A DNA stretch of 64,000 nucleotides from Sphingomonas taxi (GTDB lineage Bacteria > Pseudomonadota > Alphaproteobacteria > Sphingomonadales > Sphingomonadaceae), in assembly GCF_000764535.1 (NCBI RefSeq), contig NZ_CP009571.1:372001-436000 (forward strand), written 5' to 3'. A program made the position numbers and the translations under genes. The notes under the pieces are model-generated. The model had not been told where the DNA came from and did not search any database. It saw nothing but the letters and a program-made list of their open reading frames with translations. The stretch's first letter is position 1, and each line of letters begins with the position of its first letter. Of this stretch, positions 42,837 to 51,347 are shown piece by piece.

Positions 42837-43487
42837 GTGTTTTACGTAGTTTTACTCGCGATGGTGGCGGCGTTCCTGGCGCTGCGCCTGTACAGCGTGC
42901 TCGGCAAACGCACCGGCCACGAACAGCAGCCGCTGCCACGTGCCGCCGACGATCGCCCCGCAGCGGTCGCCTTGGCGCCGCGCCCGATCGATGCCACCGC
43001 CGAATCGCGCGAGCCGGTCAACCGCAACATCGAACCGCGTGCCGAAGCTGGCCTGCGGGCGATCATCGCCGGTGAGCAGGGCTTCGACGTCAACCAGTTC
43101 CTGTCCGGCGCGCAATCCGCCTATCGCATGACGCTGGAAGCCTATTGGGCAGGCGACGAGGCGACGCTGGCGACCCTCGCCGAGCCCGACGTCGCCCATG
43201 CCTTCGGCGAAGCGATCGCCGCCCGCCGCGAGGCCGGCGAGACGCTGGAGAACCGTCTGGTCTCGATCGAGCGCGCGGTGATCGCCGATGCGTCGCTCGA
43301 TGGTCGCGAGGCACGCATCACCGTCCGCTTCGATGCCGATATCGCTGCGGTGACCCGCGACGCCGAGGGCCATGTCATCGCCGGCTCGCTGACCGACGCG
43401 GTCGAAACGCACGACGTCTGGACCTTCGCCCGCACGCTGAAGAGCCGCGACCCCAATTGGAAGCTGGCGGACACCGACGAGGAATAG
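42837..43487 (+). CDS. Tim44/TimA family protein
   Basis: 216 residues from GTG 42837, which has GGAGG 4 bp upstream. An in-frame ATG at 42768 would add 23 residues without a ribosome site. One N-terminal transmembrane helix (VFYVVLLAMVAAFLALRLYSVLG) is followed by an unstructured linker. A Tim44-like domain follows (about 85-215: FDVNQFLSGAQSAYRMTLEAYWAGDEATLATLAEPDVAHAFGEAI... NRLVSIERAVIADASL). In mitochondria Tim44 tethers the import motor; bacterial homologues sit near secB and may act in membrane protein handling. It is divergent from secB. Confidence 0.9.
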   Translation: MFYVVLLAMVAAFLALRLYSVLGKRTGHEQQPLPRAADDRPAAVALAPRPIDATAESREPVNRNIEPRAEAGLRAIIAGEQGFDVNQFLSGAQSAYRMTLEAYWAGDEATLATLAEPDVAHAFGEAIAARREAGETLENRLVSIERAVIADASLDGREARITVRFDADIAAVTRDAEGHVIAGSLTDAVETHDVWTFARTLKSRDPNWKLADTDEE

Positions 43488-43518
43488 GGGAGCGCTGGAA
43501 GTGCGCATACGGCTGAGC

Positions 43519-43820
43519 TGGTGAGGCTCGGTCGTTTTCCAAATAGATTCGTCACCCCGGACTGGTTCCGGGGTCCACCGGTCCGCAGGATAACGGTATC
43601 GCTTCACGCCTTTCTCCTCGCCCCAGGGTGGACCCCGGAGAAAGTCGTTACCTCGCCGACCATCTACCAGTGCTCCTGCGAAAGCAGGAGCCCAGGGGTC
43701 TCGAACGCTGTAAGCTGTTGTTCTGCTTGACCCTGGGTTCCGGCTTTCGCCGGAACACTGCGATAGGCCAGTGAGCGAGCGGACGTTCACAGAAGTTTGG
43801 ATCACGTCCGGAGTGACGGG
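43519..43820. repeat. Family A copy 3 with nested family D composite, copy 2
   Basis: GTCACCCCGGACTGGTTCCG... at 43551 starts a degenerate family A copy whose right arm is split after AAAGTC (43646). A 158-bp unit with the family D hairpin (43668-43760) follows, and GTCCGGAGTGACGGG resumes at about 43805. This matches 35050-35241 in layout and length. The rest of 43488-44133 holds the inverted repeat at 43973-43998 and the mltA upstream region; no gene is seen. Confidence 0.8.
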
Positions 43821-43972
43821 CGGGCTTTAGAAACCACGGCTCCAACGAGCGCTTTTACGGCAGCCAGAAAGCGCCCCTGTTACCGACCCCGACCGCTGTC
43901 CTACACCCGCCGCGCTCTGCTATGCCGCCATCATGCCGGCCGACCCTCTCACCTCCGGATCACCACAGAAAT

Positions 43973-43998
43973 GGAAACGATTCCCCGCGATCGTTTCC
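43973..43998. promoter_or_regulatory. Perfect 9-bp inverted repeat upstream of mltA
   Basis: GGAAACGAT and its inverse ATCGTTTCC are separated by TCCCCGCG (26 bp in all). It lies about 135 bp before the mltA start, followed by three near-repeats of TGTCCA (44007-44029). It could be an operator or a small hairpin. No matching copy was noticed elsewhere in the window. Confidence 0.45.
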
Positions 43999-44133
43999 GT
44001 TAAGGTGTCCATCTTGTCCATGTCGTCCAACACGCCGCACCGCATTTGCGACCGCTTGGCCCTTGTCGCGACCCCTCCGCTTCGGCACAGCCGCAGCTTT
44101 CCGCAGTCGATAGGCGGACATACGGGGATCAGG

Positions 44134-45501
44134 ATGACCGGTAATCGCGTAATCGCCAGCATCGCGCTGGCTCTGGCTCTCAGCGCCTGCGGCGGCCGCG
44201 TCGTGCCGCTCGACACCGGCGCTGCGCCGCCTCGCCAGCCCGGCCGCCAGCCGGTCAGCCAGCAGAGCCGGCCGACGACGCGCCCCGGCAGCCCCGGTCA
44301 GCAGATCGCCAGCGGCCGCAGCTTCGACGGCCGTATCCAGGGCGCGACGCCGCTGCTCGCCGCACCGGTCGTCGCCAATCCCGGCGCGACGACCGCGGCG
44401 ACCGCCGGCATCGTCCCCGGCCCGAGCCTCGCGACGCTGCCGATCACCGAGGCGCAGGCCGAGGCGGCGCGACAGGCGTTCCTCACCAGTTGTCCGGGCC
44501 TGACGCGCCGTACCGACGCCTCCGGCCTCACCCGCGGCACCGATTGGCAGCCCGCCTGCGCCGCTGCCGGCGGCGTGCCGCGCGGTGGCGCGCGCGCCTT
44601 CTTCGCCAGCTATTTCGAGGCGGTGCAGGTCGGCGACGGCAAGGCCTTCGCCACCGGCTATTACGAGCCCGAGATCGCCGCGTCGCGCGAGCGCCGTGCC
44701 GGCTACACCGTGCCGATCTACGCCCGCCCCAACGACCTGATCGACGTCGATCTCGGCAAGTTCAGCGACGCGCTGAAGGGCAAGAAGATCCGCGGCCGCG
44801 TGCAGGGCAGCAACCTCGTGCCCTATTACGACCGCGCCGCGATCGACACCGGCGTGCTCGACGGCAAGGCGCCGGTGCTCGCCTGGGGCGCCGACGAGGC
44901 GTCGGTGTTCTTCCTCCAGATCCAGGGTTCGGGCCGCCTGCGCCTGCCCAACGGCGAGATCATGCGCGTCGGCTACGATACGCAGAACGGGCGCGACTAT
45001 ACCGGCATCGGCGCGTTGATGAAGGCGCGCGGGCTGCTCCAGCCCGGCCAGACCTCGATGCAGGGCATCGTCGCCTGGCTCCGCGCCCATCCCGAGGAGG
45101 GTCGCGCGATCATGGCGGAGAACAAGAGCTTCGTCTTCTTCCGCGAACTCGACACGCCGCCGGTCGGCGCGATGGGCTATGTCGTCAACGGCGGGATCAG
45201 CGCCGCCGCCGACGTCAAATACGTGCCGCTCGGCGCGCCGGTGTTTCTGTCGATGGACCGACAGGACGCGAGCGGCCTGTGGGTGGCGCAGGACACCGGC
45301 GGCGCGATCAAGGGCGCCAACCGCTTCGACACCTTCTGGGGCGCCGGCGCGGTGGCGGAGGCGACCGCGGGCGGCATGGCGGCGCGCGGCACCGCCTTCC
45401 TGCTGCTGCCGGTCGGCACGCTCGCGCGGACCCAGCCGCAGCGCTACATCCCCGATCCGTCGATTTATGGGACAGCGGCCGGTGCGCCAGCTCAACCCTG
45501 A
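44134..45501 (+). CDS. mltA: Membrane-bound lytic murein transglycosylase A
   Basis: 455 residues from ATG 44134 with AGG just upstream. The N-terminus (MTGNRVIASIALALALSACGG) has a lipoprotein signal with lipobox LSAC, so it is a lipid-anchored outer-membrane protein. The linker is Gln/Pro rich. The MltA and 3D domains follow: FFASYFEAVQVGDGKAFATGYYEPEIAAS, GADEASVFFLQIQGSGRLRLPNGEIMRVGYDTQNGRDYTGIGALM and ISAAADVKYVPLGAPVFLS... LWVAQDTGGAIKGANRFDTFWGAG, with the catalytic Asp in VAQDTGGAI. It cuts peptidoglycan to form anhydromuropeptides. It overlaps smr. Confidence 0.94.
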   Translation: MTGNRVIASIALALALSACGGRVVPLDTGAAPPRQPGRQPVSQQSRPTTRPGSPGQQIASGRSFDGRIQGATPLLAAPVVANPGATTAATAGIVPGPSLATLPITEAQAEAARQAFLTSCPGLTRRTDASGLTRGTDWQPACAAAGGVPRGGARAFFASYFEAVQVGDGKAFATGYYEPEIAASRERRAGYTVPIYARPNDLIDVDLGKFSDALKGKKIRGRVQGSNLVPYYDRAAIDTGVLDGKAPVLAWGADEASVFFLQIQGSGRLRLPNGEIMRVGYDTQNGRDYTGIGALMKARGLLQPGQTSMQGIVAWLRAHPEEGRAIMAENKSFVFFRELDTPPVGAMGYVVNGGISAAADVKYVPLGAPVFLSMDRQDASGLWVAQDTGGAIKGANRFDTFWGAGAVAEATAGGMAARGTAFLLLPVGTLARTQPQRYIPDPSIYGTAAGAPAQP

Positions 45502-46042
45502 CGAGGCCGATCTCTGGGCCCGGGTGATGGCGACGGTGAAACCGCTCCGAGCGGTGGCCGCGCCCACGCGCCCGGCGCCCGCCGTCGTCGCGCCGCCGCC
45601 ACCCAAGGCGACCAAGCCCTCCAAGGCACTGACCCGCGCGATGGCGTCGCGCACGCCGGTCGCCAAGCCGGTCGCGGCGCCGACGCCGCCGCGCCAGAAC
45701 ACGCTGGACGGCAGCTGGGACAAAAGGCTGACCCGCGGCATCGTCAGCCCCGACAGTTCGATCGACCTCCACGGCCACACCTTGAGCTCCGCGCATGCCA
45801 TGCTCGACGACGGCCTGTCGCGTGCGATCGCGCGCGGCGAGCGCGTCCTGCTGCTGGTGACGGGCAAGCCGCCCCGCCCGGAAAGCGAACGCCCCCACGC
45901 GAGGGGCGCGATCCGGGCCGCGATCGCCGACTGGCTCGCAGCGTCGCGCCACGCCGATGCGATCGCCGCCGTCCGCGGCGCGCACCCGCGCCACGGCGGG
46001 CAGGGTGCGCTCTATATCGTGCTGCGGCGGGGGAGGAGCTAG
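45467..46042 (+). CDS. Smr domain-containing protein (MutS2-type nuclease domain)
   Basis: 191 residues. ATG 45467 overlaps mltA by 35 bp; a GTG at 45482 is an alternative. An Ala/Pro/Lys-rich N-terminal arm (about 20-90) is followed by a stand-alone Smr domain (about 95-190): SIDLHGHTLSSAHAMLDDGLSRAI, with the DLHG motif, VLLLVTGKPPRPE, and HPRHGGQGALYIVLRR. Smr domains nick branched DNA or process RNA. mltA-smr pairing is conserved in alphaproteobacteria. It ends 4 bp into the convergent dapE gene. Confidence 0.9.
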   Translation: MGQRPVRQLNPDEADLWARVMATVKPLRAVAAPTRPAPAVVAPPPPKATKPSKALTRAMASRTPVAKPVAAPTPPRQNTLDGSWDKRLTRGIVSPDSSIDLHGHTLSSAHAMLDDGLSRAIARGERVLLLVTGKPPRPESERPHARGAIRAAIADWLAASRHADAIAAVRGAHPRHGGQGALYIVLRRGRS

Positions 46043-47157
46043 AGCTGGGCCACCCGCCCGATGACATCGGCATAGACCGCCGCCAGCGTCTCCAGATCCG
46101 CCACCGCCACCGCCTCGTCGACCTGATGCATCGTCGCATTGACCAGCCCGAACTCGACCGTCGGACACAGCCGCGACAGGAAGCGCGCATCCGACGTGCC
46201 GCCCGAGGTCGACAGCTCCGCGACCAGCCCGGTCTGCGCCTCGATCGCCGCGCTCAGCACCGCGGTCCACGGCCCCGGCGCGGTGAGGAACGCCTCGCCC
46301 GACACCTTGCCGGTCACCACCGCCCCCGGCGCATGTTCCTGCACCAGCACGGTGACCCGCTCGATCAGCTCGTCGCCGCGCTGGCCGTCGTTGAAGCGGA
46401 TGTTGACCCGCGCCTCGGCGCGCGCCGGAATGACGTTATGCGCCGGATTGCCGACCGCAATGTCCGTGATCTCGAGGTTCGACGGCTGGAACCAGTCGTT
46501 GCCATGGTCGAGCCCCATGTCCTGCAACGCCGCCAGCGCCTTGGCGAGCTTGCCCGCCGGATTGTCGGCAAGATGCGGATAGGCGACATGGCCCTGCCGC
46601 CCCGCCACGACGATCCAGATATTCACCGAGCCGCGCCGACCGATCTTCACCATGTCGCCAAGCTGCCGCACCGAGGTCGGCTCGCCGACGAGGCACAGGT
46701 CGGGCGCAATGCCGCCCGCCGCCATCCGCTCGATCAGCGCCGGCGTGCCGAAGGTCGCGGGTCCTTCCTCGTCGCCGGTGACGAGCAGGCTCAGCGTCGG
46801 TCCGGTCGCACGCGCCGCCGCCGCGACGAAGGCGGCGATCGCCCCCTTCATATCGACCGCGCCGCGCCCGTAGAGCAGGTCGCCGCGCACCTCTCCGGAC
46901 CATGGCGAGCCGGTCCAGCCCACGCCCGGCGGCACCACGTCGAGATGGCCGGCGAAGGCGAGATGCTGCCCGACGCCCGCGCGCACCGCGATCAGATTCT
47001 CGACCGGCCCGTCCGGCGCCTCACCGACGACGAACCGGTCGACCGCGAAGCCGATCGGCGCCAACGCCGCCTCCAGCACGTCGAACACCGCGCCGCGCGC
47101 CGGCGTGACGCTCTCTGCCCGCAGCAGCGCCTGGGTCAGCGCGACGACATCGGTCAC
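46039..47157 (-). CDS. dapE: Succinyl-diaminopimelate desuccinylase
   Basis: 372 residues from GTG 47157, overlapping the GST stop by 4 bp. M20 metallopeptidase motifs: FAGHLDVVPPG (His ligand), LLYGRGAVDMKGAIAAFVAAA (Asp ligand), TGDEEGPATFGT (Glu base and ligand), then GRRGSVNIWIVVAGRQGHVAYPHLADNPAGKLAKAL in the dimerisation domain and TMHQVDEAVAV near the end. It removes succinate from N-succinyl-LL-DAP in the lysine and peptidoglycan pathway. Confidence 0.93.
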   Translation of the reverse strand: MTDVVALTQALLRAESVTPARGAVFDVLEAALAPIGFAVDRFVVGEAPDGPVENLIAVRAGVGQHLAFAGHLDVVPPGVGWTGSPWSGEVRGDLLYGRGAVDMKGAIAAFVAAAARATGPTLSLLVTGDEEGPATFGTPALIERMAAGGIAPDLCLVGEPTSVRQLGDMVKIGRRGSVNIWIVVAGRQGHVAYPHLADNPAGKLAKALAALQDMGLDHGNDWFQPSNLEITDIAVGNPAHNVIPARAEARVNIRFNDGQRGDELIERVTVLVQEHAPGAVVTGKVSGEAFLTAPGPWTAVLSAAIEAQTGLVAELSTSGGTSDARFLSRLCPTVEFGLVNATMHQVDEAVAVADLETLAAVYADVIGRVAQL

Positions 47158-47816
47158 GCGGGTTGCTGCTCGTATTGCTCGATGACCCAATCCTCTTCCT
47201 GCGCCCCGGCGATCCAGTCCTGCATGAACGGATGGCGGATCACCGCATCGATATAGGCGGCGGCGAAGCGCGCGATCGGCAGCTGATAGGTGATGATCCG
47301 CGTGACGACGGGCGCGTACATGATGTCCGCCGCACCGAAGTCGCCGAACAGAAAGTCGCCGCCGCCGCCCCAGCGCGCGCGCGCCTGCGCCCACAATTCC
47401 ATGATCCGCGCGAGATCTGCGAGCACGTCGTCGTCGGGGCGCTTGGCGGGAAAGACCTGCCGGATGTTCATCGCATGTTTGCGGCGTAGCGCGGTAAAGC
47501 TCGAATGCATCTCCGCCGCCATCGACCGTGCCATCGCGCGTGCCGCCTCGTCGGCGGGCCAGAAGCGCTCGCGGCCGACCTTGTCGGCGAGATAGTCGAC
47601 GATGGCGAGACTGTCCCACACCACCGCCTCGCCGTCCCACAGGATCGGCACCTTGCCCGACGAGGGCGCGAATTCGGCGCCCTCGCGGCGGCGGTCCCAT
47701 TCCGCGTCGTAGAGCGGCACGACGACCTCCTCGAAGGGAAGCGCCGATTGCTTGCACGCCAGCCAGCCGCGCAGCGACCAGCTCGAATAGGCCTTGTTGC
47801 CGATGATGAGCTTCAT
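47154..47816 (-). CDS. Glutathione S-transferase family protein
   Basis: 220 residues from ATG 47816 (MKLIIGNKAYSSWSLRGWLA). N-terminal thioredoxin fold with the active Ser in SSWSLR, KVPILWDGEAVVWDSLAIVDYLADK for glutathione binding, and a helical C-domain with FLFGDFGAADIMYAPVVTRI. This pattern fits the zeta/maleylacetoacetate isomerase-like or YfcF-type enzymes. It is cytoplasmic. It precedes dapE with a 4-bp overlap and sits downstream of the engB block with 96 bp in between. Confidence 0.88.
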   Translation of the reverse strand: MKLIIGNKAYSSWSLRGWLACKQSALPFEEVVVPLYDAEWDRRREGAEFAPSSGKVPILWDGEAVVWDSLAIVDYLADKVGRERFWPADEAARAMARSMAAEMHSSFTALRRKHAMNIRQVFPAKRPDDDVLADLARIMELWAQARARWGGGGDFLFGDFGAADIMYAPVVTRIITYQLPIARFAAAYIDAVIRHPFMQDWIAGAQEEDWVIEQYEQQPA

Positions 47817-47912
47817 GGCCAAGGGACTAGCCGCGCGGGGAGGGCAGGTCCAGCGTGCTCGGGTGGGACCAGGCCCCGCCCGAACGCGATTGGCCGGGTC
47901 AGCGAGAGCCGA

Positions 47913-48578
47913 TCAGCCCACCGCTTCCAGCACCGCCGCGCGCAGTTCGGCGATGCCCATACCGCCCTCGCTCGACGTCGCGAGGATATCGGGATGCGCC
48001 GCCGGCCGCTTGCGCGCCTCGGCCGCGACGCTGTCCATCACGTCGGCGAGTTCGGTCGCCTTGACCTTGTCCGCCTTGGTGAGGACGAGGCGATAGCTGA
48101 CCGCCGCCTTGTCGAGCATCTCGAGGATCTCGCGATCCACGTCCTTCACGCCGTGGCGCGAATCGATCAGCACCAGCGCGCGCTTCAACGTATCGCGCCC
48201 GCGCAAGAAGTCGTTGACCAGGAAGCGCCATTTCCTGACGACATCCTTGGGCGCCTTGGCGAAGCCATAGCCGGGCATGTCGACCAGCCGGAATGCCAGC
48301 GGCAGGCCGACGTCGAAGAAGTTGAGCTCCTGCGTCCGCCCCGGCGTGTTCGACGTGCGCGCGAGCCCGTTGCGCCCGGTCAGCGCGTTGAGCAGGGACG
48401 ATTTGCCGACGTTCGAACGCCCGGCGAACGCGACCTCGGGCACCACCGGCGCGGGCAGATGTTCGAGCGCGGGCGCCGATTTGAGGAAGCTCACCGGACC
48501 CGCGAAGGTCTTGCGCGCCTGCTCGATCAGCTCGGCCGAGAAACCCTCGTCCTCGGGGATGACGACATCCTCGCTCAC
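47913..48578 (-). CDS. engB: Ribosome biogenesis GTP-binding protein EngB (YihA/YsxC)
   Basis: 221 residues from GTG 48578, overlapping the yidC stop by 4 bp. GTPase motifs: G1 [18 protein letters not shown] at about 53-70, G2 [14 protein letters not shown]3 [12 protein letters not shown]4 TKADKVK, and late [11 protein letters not shown]. It is needed for assembly of the large ribosomal subunit. It is the last member of the rpmH-rnpA-yidD-yidC-engB run. Confidence 0.94.
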   Translation of the reverse strand: MSEDVVIPEDEGFSAELIEQARKTFAGPVSFLKSAPALEHLPAPVVPEVAFAGRSNVGKSSLLNALTGRNGLARTSNTPGRTQELNFFDVGLPLAFRLVDMPGYGFAKAPKDVVRKWRFLVNDFLRGRDTLKRALVLIDSRHGVKDVDREILEMLDKAAVSYRLVLTKADKVKATELADVMDSVAAEARKRPAAHPDILATSSEGGMGIAELRAAVLEAVG

Positions 48579-50278
48579 TTGGCGGCCGCGATCTTGAGAT
48601 CGGGGTGGCGGGCATAGAGCACGCGCTGCTGGAGGATCGCGAGGAAGTTCGAGGCGATCCAATAGACCTGCAGGCCGACCGGATAGCTCGCCATCACGAA
48701 CATCAGCACCCAGGGGATGATTGCGAACACCTGCTTCTGCGTATCGTCCATCGGCGCCGGGTTCAGCTTGAACTGGAAGTACATCGAGATGCCGAGAATG
48801 ATCGGCACGACGCCGATCGCGATCATGTGCGGCGGGGTGAAGTGTAGATAGCCGAACAGGTTGAGCGGCGTCAGCGGATCGGGCGCGGACAGATCCTTGA
48901 TCCACGCGACGAACGGCTGGTGGCGCATCTCGATCGTCAGCATCAGCACCTTGTACAGCGCGTAGAAGATAGGGATCTGGAGCAGGGTCGGCAGGCAGCC
49001 CGCGACGGGATTGACCTTCTCCGTCTTGTAGAGCGCCATCACCTCCTGCTGCATGCGCGGCTTGTCGTCCTTGTAGCGCTCCTGGATCGCCTTCATCTTC
49101 GGCTGGATCGCACGCATCTTCGCCATGCTGGCGAACTGGCGCTGCGCGATCGGGAACATCAGGCCGCGGATCGTCACCGTCAGCAGGATGATCGCGACGC
49201 CAAAATTGCCGATCATGCGGAACAGCCAGTCGAGATAGGTGAAGATCGGCTTCTCGACGATCTCGAACCAGCCCCAGTCGATCGCCTTGTCGAGCTTGGC
49301 GACGCCGGCGTCATTCTCGTAATGCTGAAGCGCCTTCACTTCCTTGGCGCCGGCGAAGAAGCGGCTGGTCTGGGTCAGCGCGCGGCCGGCGGGCAGCAGC
49401 TTGGGCGCGAAGGCATAATCGGCCTGATAGGCGGTGTTGGCGCCGGCGCGGAACTGGCCGTCGAACTGCGCCGCCTGATCGGGGACGAGCGCGGTCAGCC
49501 AATATTTGTCGGTGAAGCCGAGCCAGCCGCCAGTCGTCGTGAACTTCTCGGGCGCCTTGTCGAGGTCCTTGAACTTGGTGCCGTAATCGGCGCCGCCGCC
49601 ATGGACCGACATCGGGCCGGTGTGGATCTGCCACGTGCCGGGGTCCTTCGACACGCCGACGCGGTTGACATAACCGTAAGGCGCGACCGGCACCGGCGCG
49701 GCGCCGCCGTTCTGCACCGTCTGCCGGACGGTGAACATATATTGATCGTCGACCGACAATTCGATCGCGAAACGCTGGCCGGTCGCATTGCCGGCGGTCA
49801 GCGTGACCGGCCGACCCGGCGCGAGCAGCGGCGACGAGGCGGTCCACACCGCATCCGCGGCGGGTGGCTTGAGGCCGTCGTCGCGCCAGCCGAAGCCGGC
49901 GAAATAGGCCTCGGGCGCGCCGGCGGGCGACAGCAGCCGAATCGGCGGCGAATCCTTGGCGATCGTTTCCTTATATTTGACCAGCACGAGGTCATCGATG
50001 CGTGCGCCCTTGAGGTTGATCGAGCCCTGCAAGGTCGGCGTCTGGATGCGCACGCGCGGGCTTTCGCCCAGCACCGCCTGGCGGCTGCGCGTCGCGGCGG
50101 GCGCGTCGGCGGTGGGATCGGCGGTCTTGGTCGTCACCGGCACCGACTTGCCGTTGACGATCTTCGTCACCGGCGGATTGGCCACGGGGAAGAACTTGCC
50201 CTGGATCAGCGGCCAGGCAAACAGGATCACCGCCGCGAAGACCGCGAACAGGATGAAATTCTGGCGTTCTTTGTTCAA
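48575..50278 (-). CDS. yidC: Membrane protein insertase YidC
   Basis: 567 residues with a likely TTG start at 50278 ([24 protein letters not shown]). An N-terminal transmembrane helix is followed by a large periplasmic beta domain (about 45-340). The five-helix insertase core follows (about 350-560) with [83 protein letters not shown] and [22 protein letters not shown]. The conserved positive residue in the groove is in VTIRGLMFP. It inserts membrane proteins with or without SecYEG. It lies 16 bp after yidD. Confidence 0.96.
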   Translation of the reverse strand: MNKERQNFILFAVFAAVILFAWPLIQGKFFPVANPPVTKIVNGKSVPVTTKTADPTADAPAATRSRQAVLGESPRVRIQTPTLQGSINLKGARIDDLVLVKYKETIAKDSPPIRLLSPAGAPEAYFAGFGWRDDGLKPPAADAVWTASSPLLAPGRPVTLTAGNATGQRFAIELSVDDQYMFTVRQTVQNGGAAPVPVAPYGYVNRVGVSKDPGTWQIHTGPMSVHGGGADYGTKFKDLDKAPEKFTTTGGWLGFTDKYWLTALVPDQAAQFDGQFRAGANTAYQADYAFAPKLLPAGRALTQTSRFFAGAKEVKALQHYENDAGVAKLDKAIDWGWFEIVEKPIFTYLDWLFRMIGNFGVAIILLTVTIRGLMFPIAQRQFASMAKMRAIQPKMKAIQERYKDDKPRMQQEVMALYKTEKVNPVAGCLPTLLQIPIFYALYKVLMLTIEMRHQPFVAWIKDLSAPDPLTPLNLFGYLHFTPPHMIAIGVVPIILGISMYFQFKLNPAPMDDTQKQVFAIIPWVLMFVMASYPVGLQVYWIASNFLAILQQRVLYARHPDLKIAAAK

Positions 50279-50294
50279 AATACAGCCCCGTAGC

Positions 50295-50507
50295 TCAAGG
50301 GACGGGATCGGGTCCGTACCCGCCCCAGGGATGGCAACGCGCAATCCGCTTCGCCGCCAGCCATCCGCCCTTGGCGGCGCCATAGCGGCGAAGCGCAGTG
50401 ATTGCATAGGCCGAACAGGAGGGTTGATAGCGGCACGAGGACGGCAGGATTACCGACGGCCCCAATTGCCAGCCACGCGCTATCCATATGAGAAGCTGCG
50501 CGATCAT
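50295..50507 (-). CDS. yidD: Membrane protein insertion efficiency factor YidD
   Basis: 70 residues: [70 protein letters not shown]. The conserved Cys pattern [11 protein letters not shown] and [14 protein letters not shown] identify the family. It is a small amphipathic membrane-associated protein that supports YidC. It overlaps rnpA by 4 bp. Confidence 0.95.
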   Translation of the reverse strand: MIAQLLIWIARGWQLGPSVILPSSCRYQPSCSAYAITALRRYGAAKGGWLAAKRIARCHPWGGYGPDPVP

Positions 50508-50869
50508 CGGCGTGGCTTGCGTGGCCCGCGCGGCCGTGACGGCGAATCTTCACCGCGAGCGATCTTGCCCAGCGCCTTGCCGAACTCGGCCTTCAGGAGG
50601 GCATGGTCGCGCTCGATGCCGCCGTCGCGGCCGATCAGCACGTGATCGGCGCCACGGATGCCGCCCTCCGGCAACAGCTCGCGCGCCAACGCCCGCAACC
50701 GCCGTTTCAAACGGTTCCGGACGACGGCGTTGCCGATTTTCTTGGTGACGGTGAAGCCGACGCGAATCGCCGGATCGCCGTCCTTGCGATCGTGCACCAA
50801 CAGGACGAAGCCCGGCATCGGTGCGCGTTTGCCCGCATTGGCCGCGAGGAAGTCACGGCGTAGCGTCAT
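50504..50869 (-). CDS. rnpA: Ribonuclease P protein component
   Basis: 121 residues from the conventional ATG at 50869 ([29 protein letters not shown]). Family features are [24 protein letters not shown] (the RNR motif) and a basic C-terminal tail. It binds RNase P RNA for tRNA 5' processing. No Shine-Dalgarno precedes this ATG, and the frame stays open upstream through four 27-bp repeats to a GTG at 50983, right after rpmH. The true protein may therefore carry a repetitive N-terminal extension of 38 residues. Confidence 0.93.
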   Translation of the reverse strand: MTLRRDFLAANAGKRAPMPGFVLLVHDRKDGDPAIRVGFTVTKKIGNAVVRNRLKRRLRALARELLPEGGIRGADHVLIGRDGGIERDHALLKAEFGKALGKIARGEDSPSRPRGPRKPRR

Positions 50870-50880
50870 CGTGCGGATGT

Positions 50881-50983
50881 CGGCTGCGCCGGCCGTCGCC
50901 CGTATGTCGGCTGCGCCGACGGTCACCTGCATGTCGGCTGCGCCGACGGGAGCCCGGACGTCGGCAGGACCGACGTCCGGCAC
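50881..50983. repeat. Four in-frame 27-bp tandem repeats between rpmH and rnpA
   Basis: Units of 27 bp starting CGGCTGCGCC run at 50881-50907, 50908-50934 and 50935-50961, with a shorter fourth unit to 50983. Read on the minus strand in the rnpA frame they encode repeats of V-G-A-A-D-(I/M/V)-(R/Q)-x-x. The array fills nearly all the space between the rpmH stop (50989) and the rnpA ATG (50869). Confidence 0.9.
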
Positions 50984-50988
50984 CGGAC

Positions 50989-51123
50989 TTACGCCGACAG
51001 CTTCTTGCGGCCACGCGCGCGGCGCGCGTGGATCACCGCACGGCCGCCGACCGTCGCCATCCGGGCGCGGAAGCCGTGGCGACGTGCACGCACCAGATTG
51101 CTCGGCTGAAAGGTCCGCTTCAT
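50989..51123 (-). CDS. rpmH: 50S ribosomal protein L34
   Basis: 44 residues: [44 protein letters not shown]. This is a canonical bL34 (KRTFQPSN...HGFRARM...GR...ARRA.GRK.LSA). It is the first gene of the rpmH-rnpA-yidD-yidC-engB operon. A good promoter lies at 51185-51213, and the leader contains a small G/C stem (51155-51173) followed by T residues on the transcript strand. Confidence 0.97.
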   Translation of the reverse strand: MKRTFQPSNLVRARRHGFRARMATVGGRAVIHARRARGRKKLSA

Positions 51124-51184
51124 GATTCATTCCCTGATCGTCTGAATAGAAAAGGGCCGCCACGCGGACGGCCTTGATGGGGCG

Positions 51185-51213
51185 CGCTTAGCCAGACGGG
51201 GCGCGGAAGTCAA
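51185..51213 (-). promoter_or_regulatory. Sigma-70-type promoter of rpmH
   Basis: On the minus strand TTGACT (51213-51208) is followed after exactly 17 bp by TAAGCG (51190-51185). It lies about 60 bp upstream of the rpmH start, fitting a strong ribosomal-protein promoter. Confidence 0.7.
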
Positions 51214-51347
51214 CGCAAGGGCAGGGTTTCGATGCGTCATGCCGGTCGAGATAGGCAGTGTGTGTTATCCTGACAAGACGGCTACGATCGTCGCATCCGC
51301 ACCGATCGTGCCCGAACGCCGCTATGGTGGAGACGAAGGGGCAAGAC

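Noticed and set aside
50881..50983. Direct repeats that might be a small CRISPR array
   Set aside because: Units are contiguous 27-bp repeats without spacers, in frame with rnpA, and no cas gene is present.
50504..51163. Thermus-like arrangement with rpmH nested inside a long rnpA frame
   Set aside because: The frame is open through rpmH, but the segment opposite rpmH encodes low-complexity sequence, and the usual RnpA length is obtained from the ATG at 50869. Only the repeat part is kept as a question.
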